NCBI GenBank assembly: GCA_963697285.1
Contig: CAVONI010000011.1
Location: 1,488,001 to 1,552,000, forward strand
Direction of reading: 5' to 3'
DNA length: 64,000 nucleotides
Origin: JAEUQQ01 sp963697285
GTDB lineage: Bacteria > Acidobacteriota > Vicinamibacteria > Vicinamibacterales > JAFNAJ01
Shown here: piece by piece, positions 8,522 to 17,026 of the stretch
Layout of the letters: the number at the start of each line of letters is the position of its first letter
How positions within the stretch are numbered: position 1 is the stretch's first letter
Notes under the pieces: model-generated
The model's input: the letters and a program-made list of their open reading frames with translations, nothing else
The model's database searches: none
Told to the model about the DNA's origin: nothing
Position numbers and translations under genes: made by a program

Positions 8522-9532
8522 TTAGGCCTGGCGCAGCAGTTGCCAGGCGTTCACGGCGGCGCCGCGAGCGCCGGCGGCATCGCCGTTGGGCATGATGACG
8601 ATGGGGATGCGCGCCTGCTCCTCGCGCTGCGGCGGCATGCCGCGACGCACCTCGTCGATGAACCACTGGCGGAACGCCTCGCTCGCCTCGACGGCGCCGC
8701 CGCCAATCACGAGGCCGTCGGGATCCAACAGGTTCACCACCTGGTCGAAGAACAGCCCGAGAGCGTGCGCCTGCACGCGGAAGATCTCGCGGCACATGGC
8801 GTCGCCGCGATCGGCCATGCCTCGCACCCGCCTGGCCGCCGCCTGCAGACTCTCGCGATGGAGTTCGTGATCGGGATACCGGGCCAGGAACCAGGGCAGC
8901 AGGTTCCTTTCGATGGCCGTCAGCGAGCACAGCGACTCGAGGTCACCTGTGCGGCCGCAGTTGCACCGTGGCAGCACGCCCTCGATGCCGGCGATGCCCG
9001 TGTACGGCAGCAGCACGTGCCCGACTTCCCCACCAAACCCGTTGATCCCCTTCACCACGTCGCGACCGATGACGATCCCGCCACCAAGGCCTGTTCCGAT
9101 GACGACCGACACCGAGGTCGAATGCGCTGCAGCCTCGCCGAACAGGATGAAGTGCCCCCACAAGGCCGCCGCGTTGCCGTCGTTGAGGTACGACACGGGC
9201 CTGCCGAGCGCGCGTTCTACCGCGCCGCGCAAGTCGAACCCGGCCCACAGCGAATGCTCGAAGTTGGTCGAGCCCTCCGCGCTCAGCACTCCGTCGGCGC
9301 TCGCCGGGCCGGGTGTGTCGAGGCCGACGGCCACGACATCCTCGACCGTGGCACCCACGCGTGCAAGCGCGGCCGCGAGCCCGTCGTGAATCTGACCGAC
9401 GCACACGGCAGGCCCCCTTTGCGCCAGCGCCGGGTACTCGTGGAGTCCGTCGATCAGGAAATTGCCTTGCTCGTCGAGCAGTGTGTAGTTGACGGCTGTG
9501 CCGCCGACGTCGATTCCGGCTACGAGTCTCAT
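8522..9532 (-). CDS. ROK-family sugar kinase
   Basis: A 336-residue cytoplasmic kinase of the ROK (repressor/ORF/kinase) family, of normal length. It has the ATP-binding DVGGT motif near residue 7, a second glycine-rich phosphate motif (GTGLGGGIVIG) and the EVGH block preceding the zinc site. The ROK zinc signature normally reads CxCGxxGCxE; here it is CNCGRTGDLE, so the third cysteine is Asp and zinc binding may be altered or use the nearby LCS cysteine. There is no N-terminal helix-turn-helix, so it is a kinase rather than a repressor. The substrate (glucose, fructose, allose or an amino sugar) cannot be read from sequence. Start chosen at ATG 9532, which has a -10-like TACAAT six bases upstream; the longer frame upstream is Pro/Gly-rich repeat sequence. 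Confidence 0.82.
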   Translation of the reverse strand: MRLVAGIDVGGTAVNYTLLDEQGNFLIDGLHEYPALAQRGPAVCVGQIHDGLAAALARVGATVEDVVAVGLDTPGPASADGVLSAEGSTNFEHSLWAGFDLRGAVERALGRPVSYLNDGNAAALWGHFILFGEAAAHSTSVSVVIGTGLGGGIVIGRDVVKGINGFGGEVGHVLLPYTGIAGIEGVLPRCNCGRTGDLESLCSLTAIERNLLPWFLARYPDHELHRESLQAAARRVRGMADRGDAMCREIFRVQAHALGLFFDQVVNLLDPDGLVIGGGAVEASEAFRQWFIDEVRRGMPPQREEQARIPIVIMPNGDAAGARGAAVNAWQLLRQA

Positions 9533-9538
9533 CCGGGC

Positions 9539-9544
9539 ATTGTA
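9539..9544 (-). promoter_or_regulatory. -10-like TACAAT, leaderless start of the ROK kinase
   Basis: On the minus strand TACAAT ends six bases before ATG 9532, with no Shine-Dalgarno sequence. This is the same geometry as the pap gene. Confidence 0.45.
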
Positions 9545-9582
9545 CGAGGGCTTCGTCCCGGGACCGCAGGCCGAAGGCACGG

Positions 9583-9681
9583 GGCCGCAGACAGGGCCAG
9601 GCGCCGGGACAGGGCCAGGCGCAGGACAGGGTCCAGGTGCCGGACCGCCAGATGCAGGGGCCGCACCCCAGTGCGGCCCGG
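9583..9681. repeat. GC-rich tandem repeat followed by a REP2 hairpin
   Basis: Bases 9583-9655 hold imperfect tandem copies of an AGGGCCAGGCGC-like unit. They run into a REP2 hairpin (9656-9681) with stem GGGCCGCAC/GTGCGGCCC. Lies between the divergent ROK kinase and ferredoxin genes. Confidence 0.6.
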
Positions 9682-9723
9682 ACTCCCGGTGGCCGAACAC
9701 CGCCAACGATCACATACTGTGGT

Positions 9724-10035
9724 ATGTCCTCAACCGACCTCTCGATGCTGGAGCGGCACGTGCTCTTCTGCCACGGCTCCGACTGCAAGGATCGTGGTGC
9801 CGCGAAGTCGACCGACGCCGTGCGCGAGGCGATCGACGATCGACGCCTCGACGACAGGGTGCTGACCACGCGCACACGTTGCCTCGGGCTGTGCGCCTAC
9901 GGGCCGATCGTTGTGGTCTATCCCGAGGGGATCTGGTACGGCGACGTCGGCGCGAAGGCCGGGCGGAAGATCGTCGAGCAGCACCTGCAGGACGGCGTGC
10001 CCGTCGACGACCACGTGATTCACCGGATGCGGTAG
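9724..10035 (+). CDS. Thioredoxin-like [2Fe-2S] ferredoxin
   Basis: A 103-residue protein whose four cysteines (C16, C21, C53, C57) follow the CxxxxC...CxxxC pattern of thioredoxin-fold [2Fe-2S] ferredoxins, as in NuoE/HoxE C-terminal domains and stand-alone Aquifex-type ferredoxins. Such proteins carry single electrons in the cytoplasm; the partner is unknown. The ATG at 9724 is the best start, because the frame upstream consists of REP2 and tandem repeat sequence. A TACTGT hexamer lies only three bases before it, too close to act as the -10 for this start. A REP1 element follows the gene. Confidence 0.82.
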   Translation: MSSTDLSMLERHVLFCHGSDCKDRGAAKSTDAVREAIDDRRLDDRVLTTRTRCLGLCAYGPIVVVYPEGIWYGDVGAKAGRKIVEQHLQDGVPVDDHVIHRMR

Positions 10036-10060
10036 CCCGGCCGGACGAAGCCCCGGCGCG

Positions 10061-10103
10061 GTGCCAGGTCTTGAAAAATGCGGCAAAGAAAGACGTGACC
10101 CCT
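10061..10103 (-). repeat. REP1 element overlapping the stop codon of the VWFA gene
   Basis: The same imperfect hairpin as at 8477. On the minus strand its leading CTAG provides the TAG stop (10102-10104) of the VWFA-domain gene, then GGGTCACGTCTT starts the stem. It sits in the convergent gap between the ferredoxin and VWFA genes. Confidence 0.72.
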
Positions 10104-11064
10104 AGCGGATTGTTGATACCGGCGGCGTCGGGGGCACGCGCGCGAGGACGGTCACGCCTTCGAGCATGACGCCCACCTGGAGGTTCTTTGGCCGCCGTCC
10201 CACGGCGGTCGTCGAGGAGTACGACAGCTTGTAGGCGTTCCGCAGCCGAGAGATCACGCGCGTCAGTGCAGGACCCGTGGCTTCCACGCTCGACACGCGC
10301 TCGAGGTGCCCGCCGGTCTGCGTCGTGCCCTGCTGGAGCATCTGTGTCAACTCGCGGTCACCCTCGCCCTGCGACTGCAGCTGGTTCATGCGCTCGCGCG
10401 ACTGGGTGAACCCCGCCTCGCCACGCGCCGTCGTTGCGGCCGTGCCCGACAGCGCCTTGATCGCCACCGCGTGAAAAGAGGCCCCACCGCTCACGAGGGA
10501 CTTGATGGCCTTGCCCGCCGTGATGGCGCTCACCTCGGTACCGGTGGTCGTCACGGCGACGATGACCGGTACGGCCGCACCCGCGGCAGCGAGATCCCTG
10601 GCCGCCATGTCGACGGCATCGATCAGCCTGGGCAGGTTCGCGTTCGTGAACAGCCTGTTGATCGCGGCCTTCAGGAACGCCGGCTCGCGGACGAAACTCG
10701 TCACGCGCTCCGCGCGCTCGCCGAACGAGTAGATGGCCATGCGATGGTCGGGGCCCATCGCGTCAACGAATGCCGACGCGGCGGCCTGCACGGCCGGCAG
10801 TCCGTCGGCGAGGCTGCCGCCCGTGTCGATGAGGAGCGCGACATGCATCGGCTCGGCCAGCACGGTCACGCCCAGCACCTCGCGATCGCGGCCGTCTTCG
10901 CGCACCGCGAAGTGCTCGGGCGTCATGCCGGTCACCGGCATGCCATCGGCGTCGAGCACCGTGACGAAGACGTCGTGGCTTCGGGCTTGTGCGTTCGCGT
11001 CGGCAGACGCCGCGGCGAGACAGCACGCGGTGACGAACAGGAGCGCCATCGACGATCGGATCAT
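10102..11064 (-). CDS. Secreted VWFA-related domain protein
   Basis: A 320-residue protein with a signal peptide (about 1-26, ending ADANAQA) and a VWFA-like domain (about 30-300). This is the type commonly annotated in Acidobacteriota as VWFA-related, where many paralogues occur. The metal-ion-dependent adhesion motif is imperfect: DTGGS near residue 77 instead of DxSxS. An early segment (VTVLDADGMPVTGMTPEHFAV) resembles the beta-sandwich that precedes the VWA fold in this family. Function is unknown; binding of extracellular protein is the usual guess. The stop codon lies within the edge of a REP1 repeat. An upstream GATAAG close to the ATG may be promoter-related but is not convincing. Confidence 0.75.
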   Translation of the reverse strand: MIRSSMALLFVTACCLAAASADANAQARSHDVFVTVLDADGMPVTGMTPEHFAVREDGRDREVLGVTVLAEPMHVALLIDTGGSLADGLPAVQAAASAFVDAMGPDHRMAIYSFGERAERVTSFVREPAFLKAAINRLFTNANLPRLIDAVDMAARDLAAAGAAVPVIVAVTTTGTEVSAITAGKAIKSLVSGGASFHAVAIKALSGTAATTARGEAGFTQSRERMNQLQSQGEGDRELTQMLQQGTTQTGGHLERVSSVEATGPALTRVISRLRNAYKLSYSSTTAVGRRPKNLQVGVMLEGVTVLARVPPTPPVSTIR

Positions 11065-11119
11065 GCGCTTATCTTGCTCCGGTCGCCGATGTTTGGCTAC
11101 TCCGACACCTCAGCGGCGC

Positions 11120-13345
11120 CTACGCCCAGCTGAAACCGTGTTTCGCGAGCGGCAGCGAGCGGATGCGCGTCCCGGTCGCCGCGAAGATCGCATTGCACAG
11201 GGCCGGCAGCGCCGGCGGCAGCGCCGGCTCACCGATGCCGGTCGGCGAGTTGTCCGACGTGATGAACACGACCTCGATCGCGGGCGGCGCCTCGTTGTGC
11301 CTGACGAGTTCGAAGTCGTGGAAGTTGCTCTGGACGACGCGCCCGCGGTCGAAGGTGATCTCGGCGCTCATCGCGTGGCTCATGCCGTCGATCACCGCGC
11401 CCTGCGACTGGTTCACGGCGCTGCTGGGATTGATGATCTGCCTGCCCACATCGCCGACCACCCACACCTTTTCGACCTTGACCTTCTTCGAGGCATCGAC
11501 ACTCACCTTCGCCACCTCGGCGAAGTAGCCGCGATGGCTGAACTGGAACGCAATGCCCATCCCCACGCCGGCGGTGCGCGTCTGCGTGTACCACCCGGAG
11601 ATCTCGGCCACGCGCGCGACGACGTCGCGCATGCGCTTCGGCTCGAACTGCAGCTTCGGCGCGTTCGGCGCCGCAGCGCCCGCGATGGCCGCATCGAGCA
11701 GATCGACGCGGAACGTCGCGGGATCGATCCCGCCCGCGAGTGCCACCTCGTCGAGGAACGACTGGAACGCCCAGCAGAACGCGTTGCTGCGAGGGGCCCG
11801 CAACGCATAGGTCGGAATGCCCGTCGGGATGAGCGACGCGTGAAACCCGTAGTTGGGCACGAACGCCGCCGGGAACTCCTCCGGCGTGATGTTGGCCGAC
11901 GGGGCGAACTGCTCACCCTCACCGAAGCTGACGAAGTGATTGCGCCAGGCGATCATGCGTCCGTCGCCGTCGATGCCGGCCTTCAGGAAGTGGAAGCCAC
12001 CGGGCCGATAGTGATCGTGCTGCATGTCGTCTTCGCGCGACCACAGCACCTTCACGGGGGTGCCACCCATCTCGCGGGCGATCCACGCGGCCTCGAGCAT
12101 GTAGTCGTTCGTCAGGCGTCGCCCGAACCCTCCACCGGCCCGCATCAGGTGGACGGTGATGCTCTCGGCCGGGAGGCCGAGCAGCTTCGACACCTGGGCG
12201 CGGCCGGCCTCGGGTGTCTGGCTCGGCGCCCAGATCTCGAGCTTGCCGTCCTTGAACTGCGCGGTGCAGTTCTGCGGTTCGAGCGGGGCGTGCGCGATGA
12301 ACGGATAGACGTAGTTGGCTTCGACGACCTTCGTCGCACCGGCGAGCGCTGCGTTGACGTCACCGTCAGCGCGCAACGTGAACACGGGCGGCTTCGACGC
12401 GAGTTCCTGCGCTTTCTTCGCGATCCCCTCGCTGCTCTCCGCGGCGGTGGGTCCCTCGTCCCACTCGACCTTCAGCTTCTCGCGCGCCGACTGTGCGGCC
12501 CACCAGTGGTCGGCGACGATGGCCACGCCGCCGTGCAGGCCGAGCAGTTCCTTCGTGCCCTCGACGATGAACGCGCGGCGCACGCCGGGCAGGGTGCGGA
12601 TCAGGTCGAGGTTCGCGGCGCGGACGCGTCCGGCGAAGACGGGGCACTTCTCGTAGGCGGCCCACAGCATGCCGGGCAGCGTGAAGTCGATGCTGTAGGT
12701 CGGCTTGCCCGTCACGATGCGGGGATTGTCGACACCGGGTGTGAAGGTGCCGATGATGCGGTAATCCGCCGGCGCCTTGAAGACGACGGTCGCGAGGTCG
12801 GGCGCGGGCAACGCCGCGACCGCCGACGCGAGCGCGCCGTAGCCGAGCGTGCGGTTCGACGCGGCGTGCCGCACTTCGCCGTGCGCCGTCTGGCACTCCG
12901 AGGCGGGCACGTTCCACTGGGCCGCCGCGGCCGCGACGAACATCTGCCGTCCGGCAGCGCCGACACGGCGGAGCGGATCCCAGTTGGTCGGCGTTGCGGT
13001 GCTGCCGCCGGCGCGCTGCGGACCGTACGTGGCCTCGTCGAGGCTGGCCTGCTCGACGCTCACGCGCGCCCAGTCGACATCCAGTTCCTCGGCGATCAGC
13101 ATGGGCAGCATGGTCTTGATCCCCTGCCCGATCTCCGGGTTCTTGGCCATGATGGTGACCCGGCCATCGGCCGCGACCTTGATGAACGCCTGCGGCGTCA
13201 ACTGCGGGGGCGTCGCGCGGGGCGCGGGCTGCTGGGCCGCGAACAGGTCATCGGAGTACCACGCGAGCATCACGCCGCCGCCCGCGAGGGCCGAGGCGCG
13301 AAGGAACGATCGGCGACTGAGATCAACGGACGCCATGGCGCGCAT
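11120..13345 (-). CDS. iorB: Molybdenum hydroxylase large subunit, isoquinoline 1-oxidoreductase beta type (Tat-exported)
   Basis: A 741-residue protein of the xanthine dehydrogenase/aldehyde oxidase family that binds molybdopterin. It opens with a Tat signal (RRSFLRAS near residue 11), then the two molybdopterin-binding domains; MRAGGGFGRR near 340 is the typical pterin-binding glycine loop. IorB-type enzymes hydroxylate N-heterocycles or oxidise aldehydes and work with a small 2Fe-2S subunit, encoded here immediately upstream. The ATG at 13345 overlaps the TGA of that gene by one base and has AGGAGG upstream. The open frame extends further only as an out-of-frame shadow. No dedicated cytochrome c subunit or XdhC-like chaperone is adjacent. 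The substrate is not predictable. Confidence 0.87.
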   Translation of the reverse strand: MRAMASVDLSRRSFLRASALAGGGVMLAWYSDDLFAAQQPAPRATPPQLTPQAFIKVAADGRVTIMAKNPEIGQGIKTMLPMLIAEELDVDWARVSVEQASLDEATYGPQRAGGSTATPTNWDPLRRVGAAGRQMFVAAAAAQWNVPASECQTAHGEVRHAASNRTLGYGALASAVAALPAPDLATVVFKAPADYRIIGTFTPGVDNPRIVTGKPTYSIDFTLPGMLWAAYEKCPVFAGRVRAANLDLIRTLPGVRRAFIVEGTKELLGLHGGVAIVADHWWAAQSAREKLKVEWDEGPTAAESSEGIAKKAQELASKPPVFTLRADGDVNAALAGATKVVEANYVYPFIAHAPLEPQNCTAQFKDGKLEIWAPSQTPEAGRAQVSKLLGLPAESITVHLMRAGGGFGRRLTNDYMLEAAWIAREMGGTPVKVLWSREDDMQHDHYRPGGFHFLKAGIDGDGRMIAWRNHFVSFGEGEQFAPSANITPEEFPAAFVPNYGFHASLIPTGIPTYALRAPRSNAFCWAFQSFLDEVALAGGIDPATFRVDLLDAAIAGAAAPNAPKLQFEPKRMRDVVARVAEISGWYTQTRTAGVGMGIAFQFSHRGYFAEVAKVSVDASKKVKVEKVWVVGDVGRQIINPSSAVNQSQGAVIDGMSHAMSAEITFDRGRVVQSNFHDFELVRHNEAPPAIEVVFITSDNSPTGIGEPALPPALPALCNAIFAATGTRIRSLPLAKHGFSWA

Positions 13346-13854
13346 CACCGCACCTCCTGCTGTCCGGCCTTTGCACCGCCGGGTATGGGTGAGCCTTCGG
13401 TCGTCATCCCGGCCGCCTTGCGAATGGCCTGGCGGATGCGCAGGTAGGTGCCGCAGCGGCACAGGTTGCCGCTCATCGCGTCGTTGATGTCGGCATCGGA
13501 CGGCGAGGGCTTCTCCTTCAGGAGGGCGACCGCCGACATGATCTGCCCCGCCTGGCAGTAGCCGCATTGCGGAACGTCGAGTTCCTGCCACGCGCGCTGC
13601 ACGGGATGCGTGCCATCGGTCGAGATCCCCTCGATCGTCGTGATGGCTGCGGCACCAACATCCGAGGCCGACGTCAGGCACGCGCGCGTCGGCACGCCGG
13701 CGAGGTGCACCGTGCAGGCGCCGCACTGACCCGCACCGCAGCCGAACTTCGTCCCCTTCAGGTTGAGGATGTCGCGCAGGACCCACAGCAGCGGCATGTC
13801 GTCGGGCACGTCCACCGGTGTGCGTTGTCCGTTCACGGTCCAGGTCGCCTTCAT
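13345..13854 (-). CDS. iorA: Molybdenum hydroxylase 2Fe-2S subunit
   Basis: A 169-residue protein with two [2Fe-2S] domains: an N-terminal plant-ferredoxin-like cluster (CGAGQCGAC near 40) and a C-terminal helical domain with CGYCQAG and CRCG motifs. It passes electrons out of the molybdenum site of the IorB subunit encoded directly downstream, with which it overlaps by one base (TGATG). It has no signal peptide and so would be carried across the membrane with the Tat-tagged large subunit, as in other periplasmic members of the family. ATG 13854 has AGGAG upstream; the in-frame extension to 14007 has no support. Confidence 0.88.
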   Translation of the reverse strand: MKATWTVNGQRTPVDVPDDMPLLWVLRDILNLKGTKFGCGAGQCGACTVHLAGVPTRACLTSASDVGAAAITTIEGISTDGTHPVQRAWQELDVPQCGYCQAGQIMSAVALLKEKPSPSDADINDAMSGNLCRCGTYLRIRQAIRKAAGMTTEGSPIPGGAKAGQQEVR

Positions 13855-14061
13855 GTGGAACACTCCTGTCACCGGGCGGCACACGTCGCCGCGGCGGATG
13901 CATCGCGATCTCGGAAATCCGGAAAGCGTGAGTGTAGCGCTGGAGGCCGCGCCCGGGCAATCACGACCTGGGCCCGCGGGCGGGGACCGGTGCTCGGAAC
14001 GGGGCACTCCGGCCCTGCCATGACGGCGACCGCGTGTCGGGCGCCGGGTAGGTGATCAGGT

Positions 14062-14290
14062 GTAGGGGCCGCACCCCTGTGCGGCCCGGGCATGATCTGT
14101 CACGTGACCACGGGTGTCGCGCGGCGCGGCGGCGCCGTCGGGTATCGCTTCCCGCGGTCGCTCCCTGCATCCCCGCGGACGATGTACACCCACGCCCGCG
14201 TCCACCGACACCCGGCGGCGCTGACGCCGCAGATCGGCGCGAGGTGCAGGTGTTCAGGTGTAGGGGCCGCCCCCCCGTGCGGCCCGGGCA
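14062..14290. repeat. Composite element copy A: REP2, about 146 bp module, REP2
   Basis: REP2 hairpins at 14062-14090 and 14260-14290 are in the same orientation and flank a module at 14090-14235. The module recurs inverted at 18182-18365, again between REP2 hairpins. It contains an imperfect inverted repeat near GGCGGCGC. Together with flanking CAGGTG tracts it fills the 479-base gap between iorA and the methyltransferase, where no gene is supported. Confidence 0.8.
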
Positions 14291-14333
14291 TCGTGCGGGG
14301 GCCGATGAACGGGGCAACCGTCGACCGGTGGCG

Positions 14334-15005
14334 TCAGGCCAGGTAACCCAGGAAGATCGTGTGGTGCGGGCCGCCCTTCTTCAGGCGACCGCGCACGCGT
14401 TCGACGCCCACGCGAAACCCGGCATACTTCAGGCGCTGCTCGAACCTGCGATCGTCCCATGCCGACCACACCGCAAGGACGCCGCCTGCGCGCAGCGCCC
14501 TGCGCGCGGTCGCCAGGCCGCGATCGGAGTAGAGCCAGGTGTTGGTCGAATCGGTGAAGGCCGTCGGGCCGTTGTCGACGTCGAGCAGGATGGCGTCGAA
14601 GCGTGCTGTGCTCGCGCCGAGCACGCCGGCGACGTCGCCGAGTTCCACGCGCGTGCGCGAATCGTTCAACGGCAGCGCGGCCAGCGATCCCAGCGGGCCG
14701 CGGTTCCACTCCACGACGGCAGGCACGAGTTCGGCAACGACGACCGTGGCCTCCCGGCCAAGCAGGTCGAGCGTCGCGCGCAACGTGAACCCCATCCCGA
14801 GGCCGCCGACGAGCACGTGCGGCGCCTCGAGCGTGCGCGCGTGGGCGCACCCAAACGCCGCGAGCGCTTCCTCGGACCCGTGCATCCGGCTCGACATGAG
14901 CGGCTTGCCGTTCGCGAGGATGATGAACTCGGTGCTGCGGCGCGTCAGGCTCAGCGTGGTGCCATCCGGCGTCGTCGTCTCGCCGAGTAACTCGAGCGGC
15001 TGCAC
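14334..15005 (-). CDS. Spermidine synthase-like methyltransferase-fold protein
   Basis: A 223-residue cytoplasmic protein with a Rossmann methyltransferase fold. The nucleotide-binding loop GGLGMGFTL lies near residue 68, the acidic residue ending strand 2 is in VAELVP, and LLDVDNGP near 140 is the later acidic loop. The fold and motifs match the spermine/spermidine synthase-like family, but it is shorter than true spermidine synthases (about 280-300) and lacks a clear N-terminal beta-hairpin domain. Aminopropyl transfer is therefore not certain. GTG 15005 is chosen because a -10-like TATCCT ends six bases upstream; a TTG at 15044 would give 13 more residues. Confidence 0.68.
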   Translation of the reverse strand: MQPLELLGETTTPDGTTLSLTRRSTEFIILANGKPLMSSRMHGSEEALAAFGCAHARTLEAPHVLVGGLGMGFTLRATLDLLGREATVVVAELVPAVVEWNRGPLGSLAALPLNDSRTRVELGDVAGVLGASTARFDAILLDVDNGPTAFTDSTNTWLYSDRGLATARRALRAGGVLAVWSAWDDRRFEQRLKYAGFRVGVERVRGRLKKGGPHHTIFLGYLA

Positions 15006-15011
15006 CCGGTG

Positions 15012-15017
15012 AGGATA
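15012..15017 (-). promoter_or_regulatory. -10-like TATCCT, leaderless start of the methyltransferase gene
   Basis: On the minus strand TATCCT is followed by six bases and GTG 15005. It helps select the GTG over the upstream TTG. Confidence 0.35.
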
Positions 15018-15217
15018 CGACACCAGCGGACACCGCGCAGGCAACCGCTCGTGAGCGCAACCGCTCGTGGCCCGGCACGGCGGGCTGGCTATGCACTAAT
15101 CGCTGGGGATCCTCCCCCTTGCGCCCGTCGTCTCACCCGACGTAGGCTCGTTCCAATCGTCAACAGCCCAGCGCCCGGTGTTCGTCGGTGCGCCGTGTCT
15201 TCCAGGAGGATCTCGTC

Positions 15218-15547
15218 ATGCGAATGCTCAAGTCGCTCGGTATCGTGATGCTGCTCGCCACCGCCCTCGTTTCCAGCAGCGTGCAGGCCGCCGAAGAAAC
15301 CTTCAGCGGCACCGTGATGTGTGCGAAGTGCACGCTCAAGAAGGCCGACGCCAAGGAGTGCCAGGACGTGCTGGTCGTGAAGAACGCCAGCGGCCCCGCC
15401 ACCGAGCTCTATGTCGTGAAGAACGACGTGTCGAAGACGTTCGGCCACGTGTGCTCCGGCGAGACGCCCGCGACGGTCGTCGGCTCGGTCGCCGAACGCG
15501 ACGGCAAGAAGTGGATCACCGCGTCGAAGATGGACAAGAAGAGCTAG
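15218..15547 (+). CDS. Small secreted CxxC protein (DUF6370-like)
   Basis: A 109-residue exported protein: signal peptide (about 1-26, ending SVQAA), then a compact domain. The domain starts with SGTVMCAKCTLKKADAKEC, has a further Cys in HVC, and ends in an OB-like segment VVGSVAERDGKKWI. The pattern fits the small DUF6370-type family in Acidobacteriota and Bacteroidota, whose function is unknown; the CxxC plus later cysteines suggest metal binding or a disulphide. The ATG at 15218 has AGGAGGA seven bases upstream, which clearly favours it over the earlier in-frame start at 15188. Convergent with the following small gene. Confidence 0.72.
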   Translation: MRMLKSLGIVMLLATALVSSSVQAAEETFSGTVMCAKCTLKKADAKECQDVLVVKNASGPATELYVVKNDVSKTFGHVCSGETPATVVGSVAERDGKKWITASKMDKKS

Positions 15548-15561
15548 CCCGCGGCACGGGC

Positions 15562-15816
15562 CTATCGCTGGTCGGTCGCCAGGGCAGCAAGTTGCTGGTC
15601 GATGGCCGCCAGCTGCCGCGTCAGCATCTCGGCGTACCGGCCCGACGCACGGGCCAGGTCGGCCTCGGTGCGCGCGCGCGCGAGTTGAAGGGATGCGCGG
15701 CGTTGCTCACGGACCTGCTCGTCGGGGGTGAGTGACGTCGCGTCGTGCGACGGCCGGCCGCGCGCGGCGTCCTGCTGCTGCCCCTCGATCGACTTGCTCT
15801 CCCATCCTCGGGCCAT
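15562..15816 (-). CDS. Small helical protein starting MARGWESKS
   Basis: An 84-residue cytoplasmic protein with no signal peptide. It starts MARGWESKSIE and contains a long Ala/Arg/Gln-rich amphipathic helix (about 35-80, with LQLARARTEADLARA), probably a coiled coil. I recall similarly sized proteins with this opening in Acidobacteriota, but know no function. ATG 15816 has GGGAGAG eight bases upstream; the upstream in-frame ATG at 15915 would add Arg-rich non-family sequence. Its promoter region is shared with the divergent PHP-domain gene 98 bases away. Confidence 0.6.
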   Translation of the reverse strand: MARGWESKSIEGQQQDAARGRPSHDATSLTPDEQVREQRRASLQLARARTEADLARASGRYAEMLTRQLAAIDQQLAALATDQR

Positions 15817-15900
15817 GGAACTCTCCCATTCTCGGACGATGGGAACAGGATACCTCCGCCGAACGAGACGAGCAGGGATCGCGGCGTGCGCACTCGACTG

Positions 15901-15906
15901 TATGAT
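15901..15906 (+). promoter_or_regulatory. -10-like TATGAT, leaderless start of the PHP gene
   Basis: TATGAT ends seven bases before ATG 15914. An ATG inside it (15902) would be untranscribed if this is the -10, which decides the start. Confidence 0.4.
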
Positions 15907-15913
15907 TCCGTCC

Positions 15914-17026
15914 ATGCTGTTTCATGGACCGTTCCGCCACCGTTTCTGTCTCGGCGCCGCGCTCATCCTCGTGCTGGCGTCGGCGGGCGCGCGAGCGCAG
16001 CCGGCAGGCCAGGCACCGGCGGCCGCGACGCTCCACTGGTACAAGGGCAACACGCACACCCACACGCTCAACAGCGACGGTGACTCGACCCCTGACGAGG
16101 TGGTGCGGTGGTATCGGGAACACGGCTACAGCTTCCTCGTGCTCACCGACCACAACTTCCTCACGTCCACTGACGCGCTCAACGCGCTGCACGGCGCCGA
16201 CGAGCAGTTCCTGGTCGTCAAGGGCGAGGAAGTGACCTCGTCGTTCGAGACGGCGGCGATCCACGTCAACGGCCTCGACGTCTCGCACGGCGTGGGTCGA
16301 CAGACGGGCACGTCGGTCGTTGACGTGCTGCAGAAGAGCGTCGACGCCATCCGCGCGGCGGGCGGGGTGCCGCACATCAACCATCCGAACTTCCGCTGGT
16401 CGATCACCCGTGAGCAGTTGCAGCAGGTCCGCAACAACAAGCTGTTCGAGATCTACAACGGGCATCCGCAGGTCAACGTCCTCGGGGGCGGGGGCGTGCC
16501 GGGGCTCGAAGAGGTCTGGGACGCGATCCTCACGAACGGCACGCTGCTCTACGGCATCGCGGTGGACGATGCGCACACGTTCAAGGATCCGGGGAACCCC
16601 GACGTGGCTGGTCCGGGGCGCGGATGGGTCGTCATCCGGGCACCGCGCCTGGAGCGCCGAGCACTGCTCGAGTCACTCGAACGCGGGGACTTCTACGCAT
16701 CGACCGGCGTCGAGCTTTCCGATCTGCAGGTGACGTCCGACCGCATGCACATCGTCGTCAAGCCACTCACGTCGTCGAAGTACCGGGTCCAGTTCATCGC
16801 GAAGACCGGGCGCGTGGTGCAGGAGTCGATCGAGCCGACGGCGACCTACGTGTTCAATGGCGACGAGGGATACGTCCGCGCCCGCGTCATCGAGAGCAAC
16901 GGGCGGATGGCGTGGATCCAGCCGGTGCAGGTGACGCCGCGCAGCGCCGCGCGCATCGACGGCGTGGCGATGTTCCTCGTCGGCAGCGGCCTGCTCGCCA
17001 TGTTCGTTCGCTTTCGCCGCCCGTAG
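15914..17026 (+). CDS. Exported PHP-domain metallophosphoesterase-like protein
   Basis: A 370-residue protein with a signal peptide (about 1-27, ending ASAGARAQ) and a PHP domain (about 38-290). The first metal-binding motif is GNTHTHT, the next is LTDHNF, and later HINHPN and DDAHTF supply further His/Asp ligands. PHP proteins of this type hydrolyse phosphoesters with two or three metal ions; an extracytoplasmic substrate is implied by the leader. The C-terminus is a hydrophobic stretch ending FVRFRRP, possibly a membrane anchor or a PEP-CTERM-like tail, although no PEP motif is seen. The TAG stop is the last part of the GTAG that begins a REP2 hairpin. Confidence 0.78.
   Translation: MLFHGPFRHRFCLGAALILVLASAGARAQPAGQAPAAATLHWYKGNTHTHTLNSDGDSTPDEVVRWYREHGYSFLVLTDHNFLTSTDALNALHGADEQFLVVKGEEVTSSFETAAIHVNGLDVSHGVGRQTGTSVVDVLQKSVDAIRAAGGVPHINHPNFRWSITREQLQQVRNNKLFEIYNGHPQVNVLGGGGVPGLEEVWDAILTNGTLLYGIAVDDAHTFKDPGNPDVAGPGRGWVVIRAPRLERRALLESLERGDFYASTGVELSDLQVTSDRMHIVVKPLTSSKYRVQFIAKTGRVVQESIEPTATYVFNGDEGYVRARVIESNGRMAWIQPVQVTPRSAARIDGVAMFLVGSGLLAMFVRFRRP

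Noticed and set aside
10733..13447. Long open frame of 904 codons antisense to the IorB gene
   Set aside because: Its product is very rich in Arg, Ala and His and has no domain. It mirrors the third-position GC of the real gene on the other strand.
14100..14291. 63-codon minus-strand frame matching a frame near 18200 (GVSAAGCRWTRAWVYIVR)
   Set aside because: The match follows from the two composite repeat copies being almost identical in DNA. Frame conservation is uninformative and one copy has an internal duplication.
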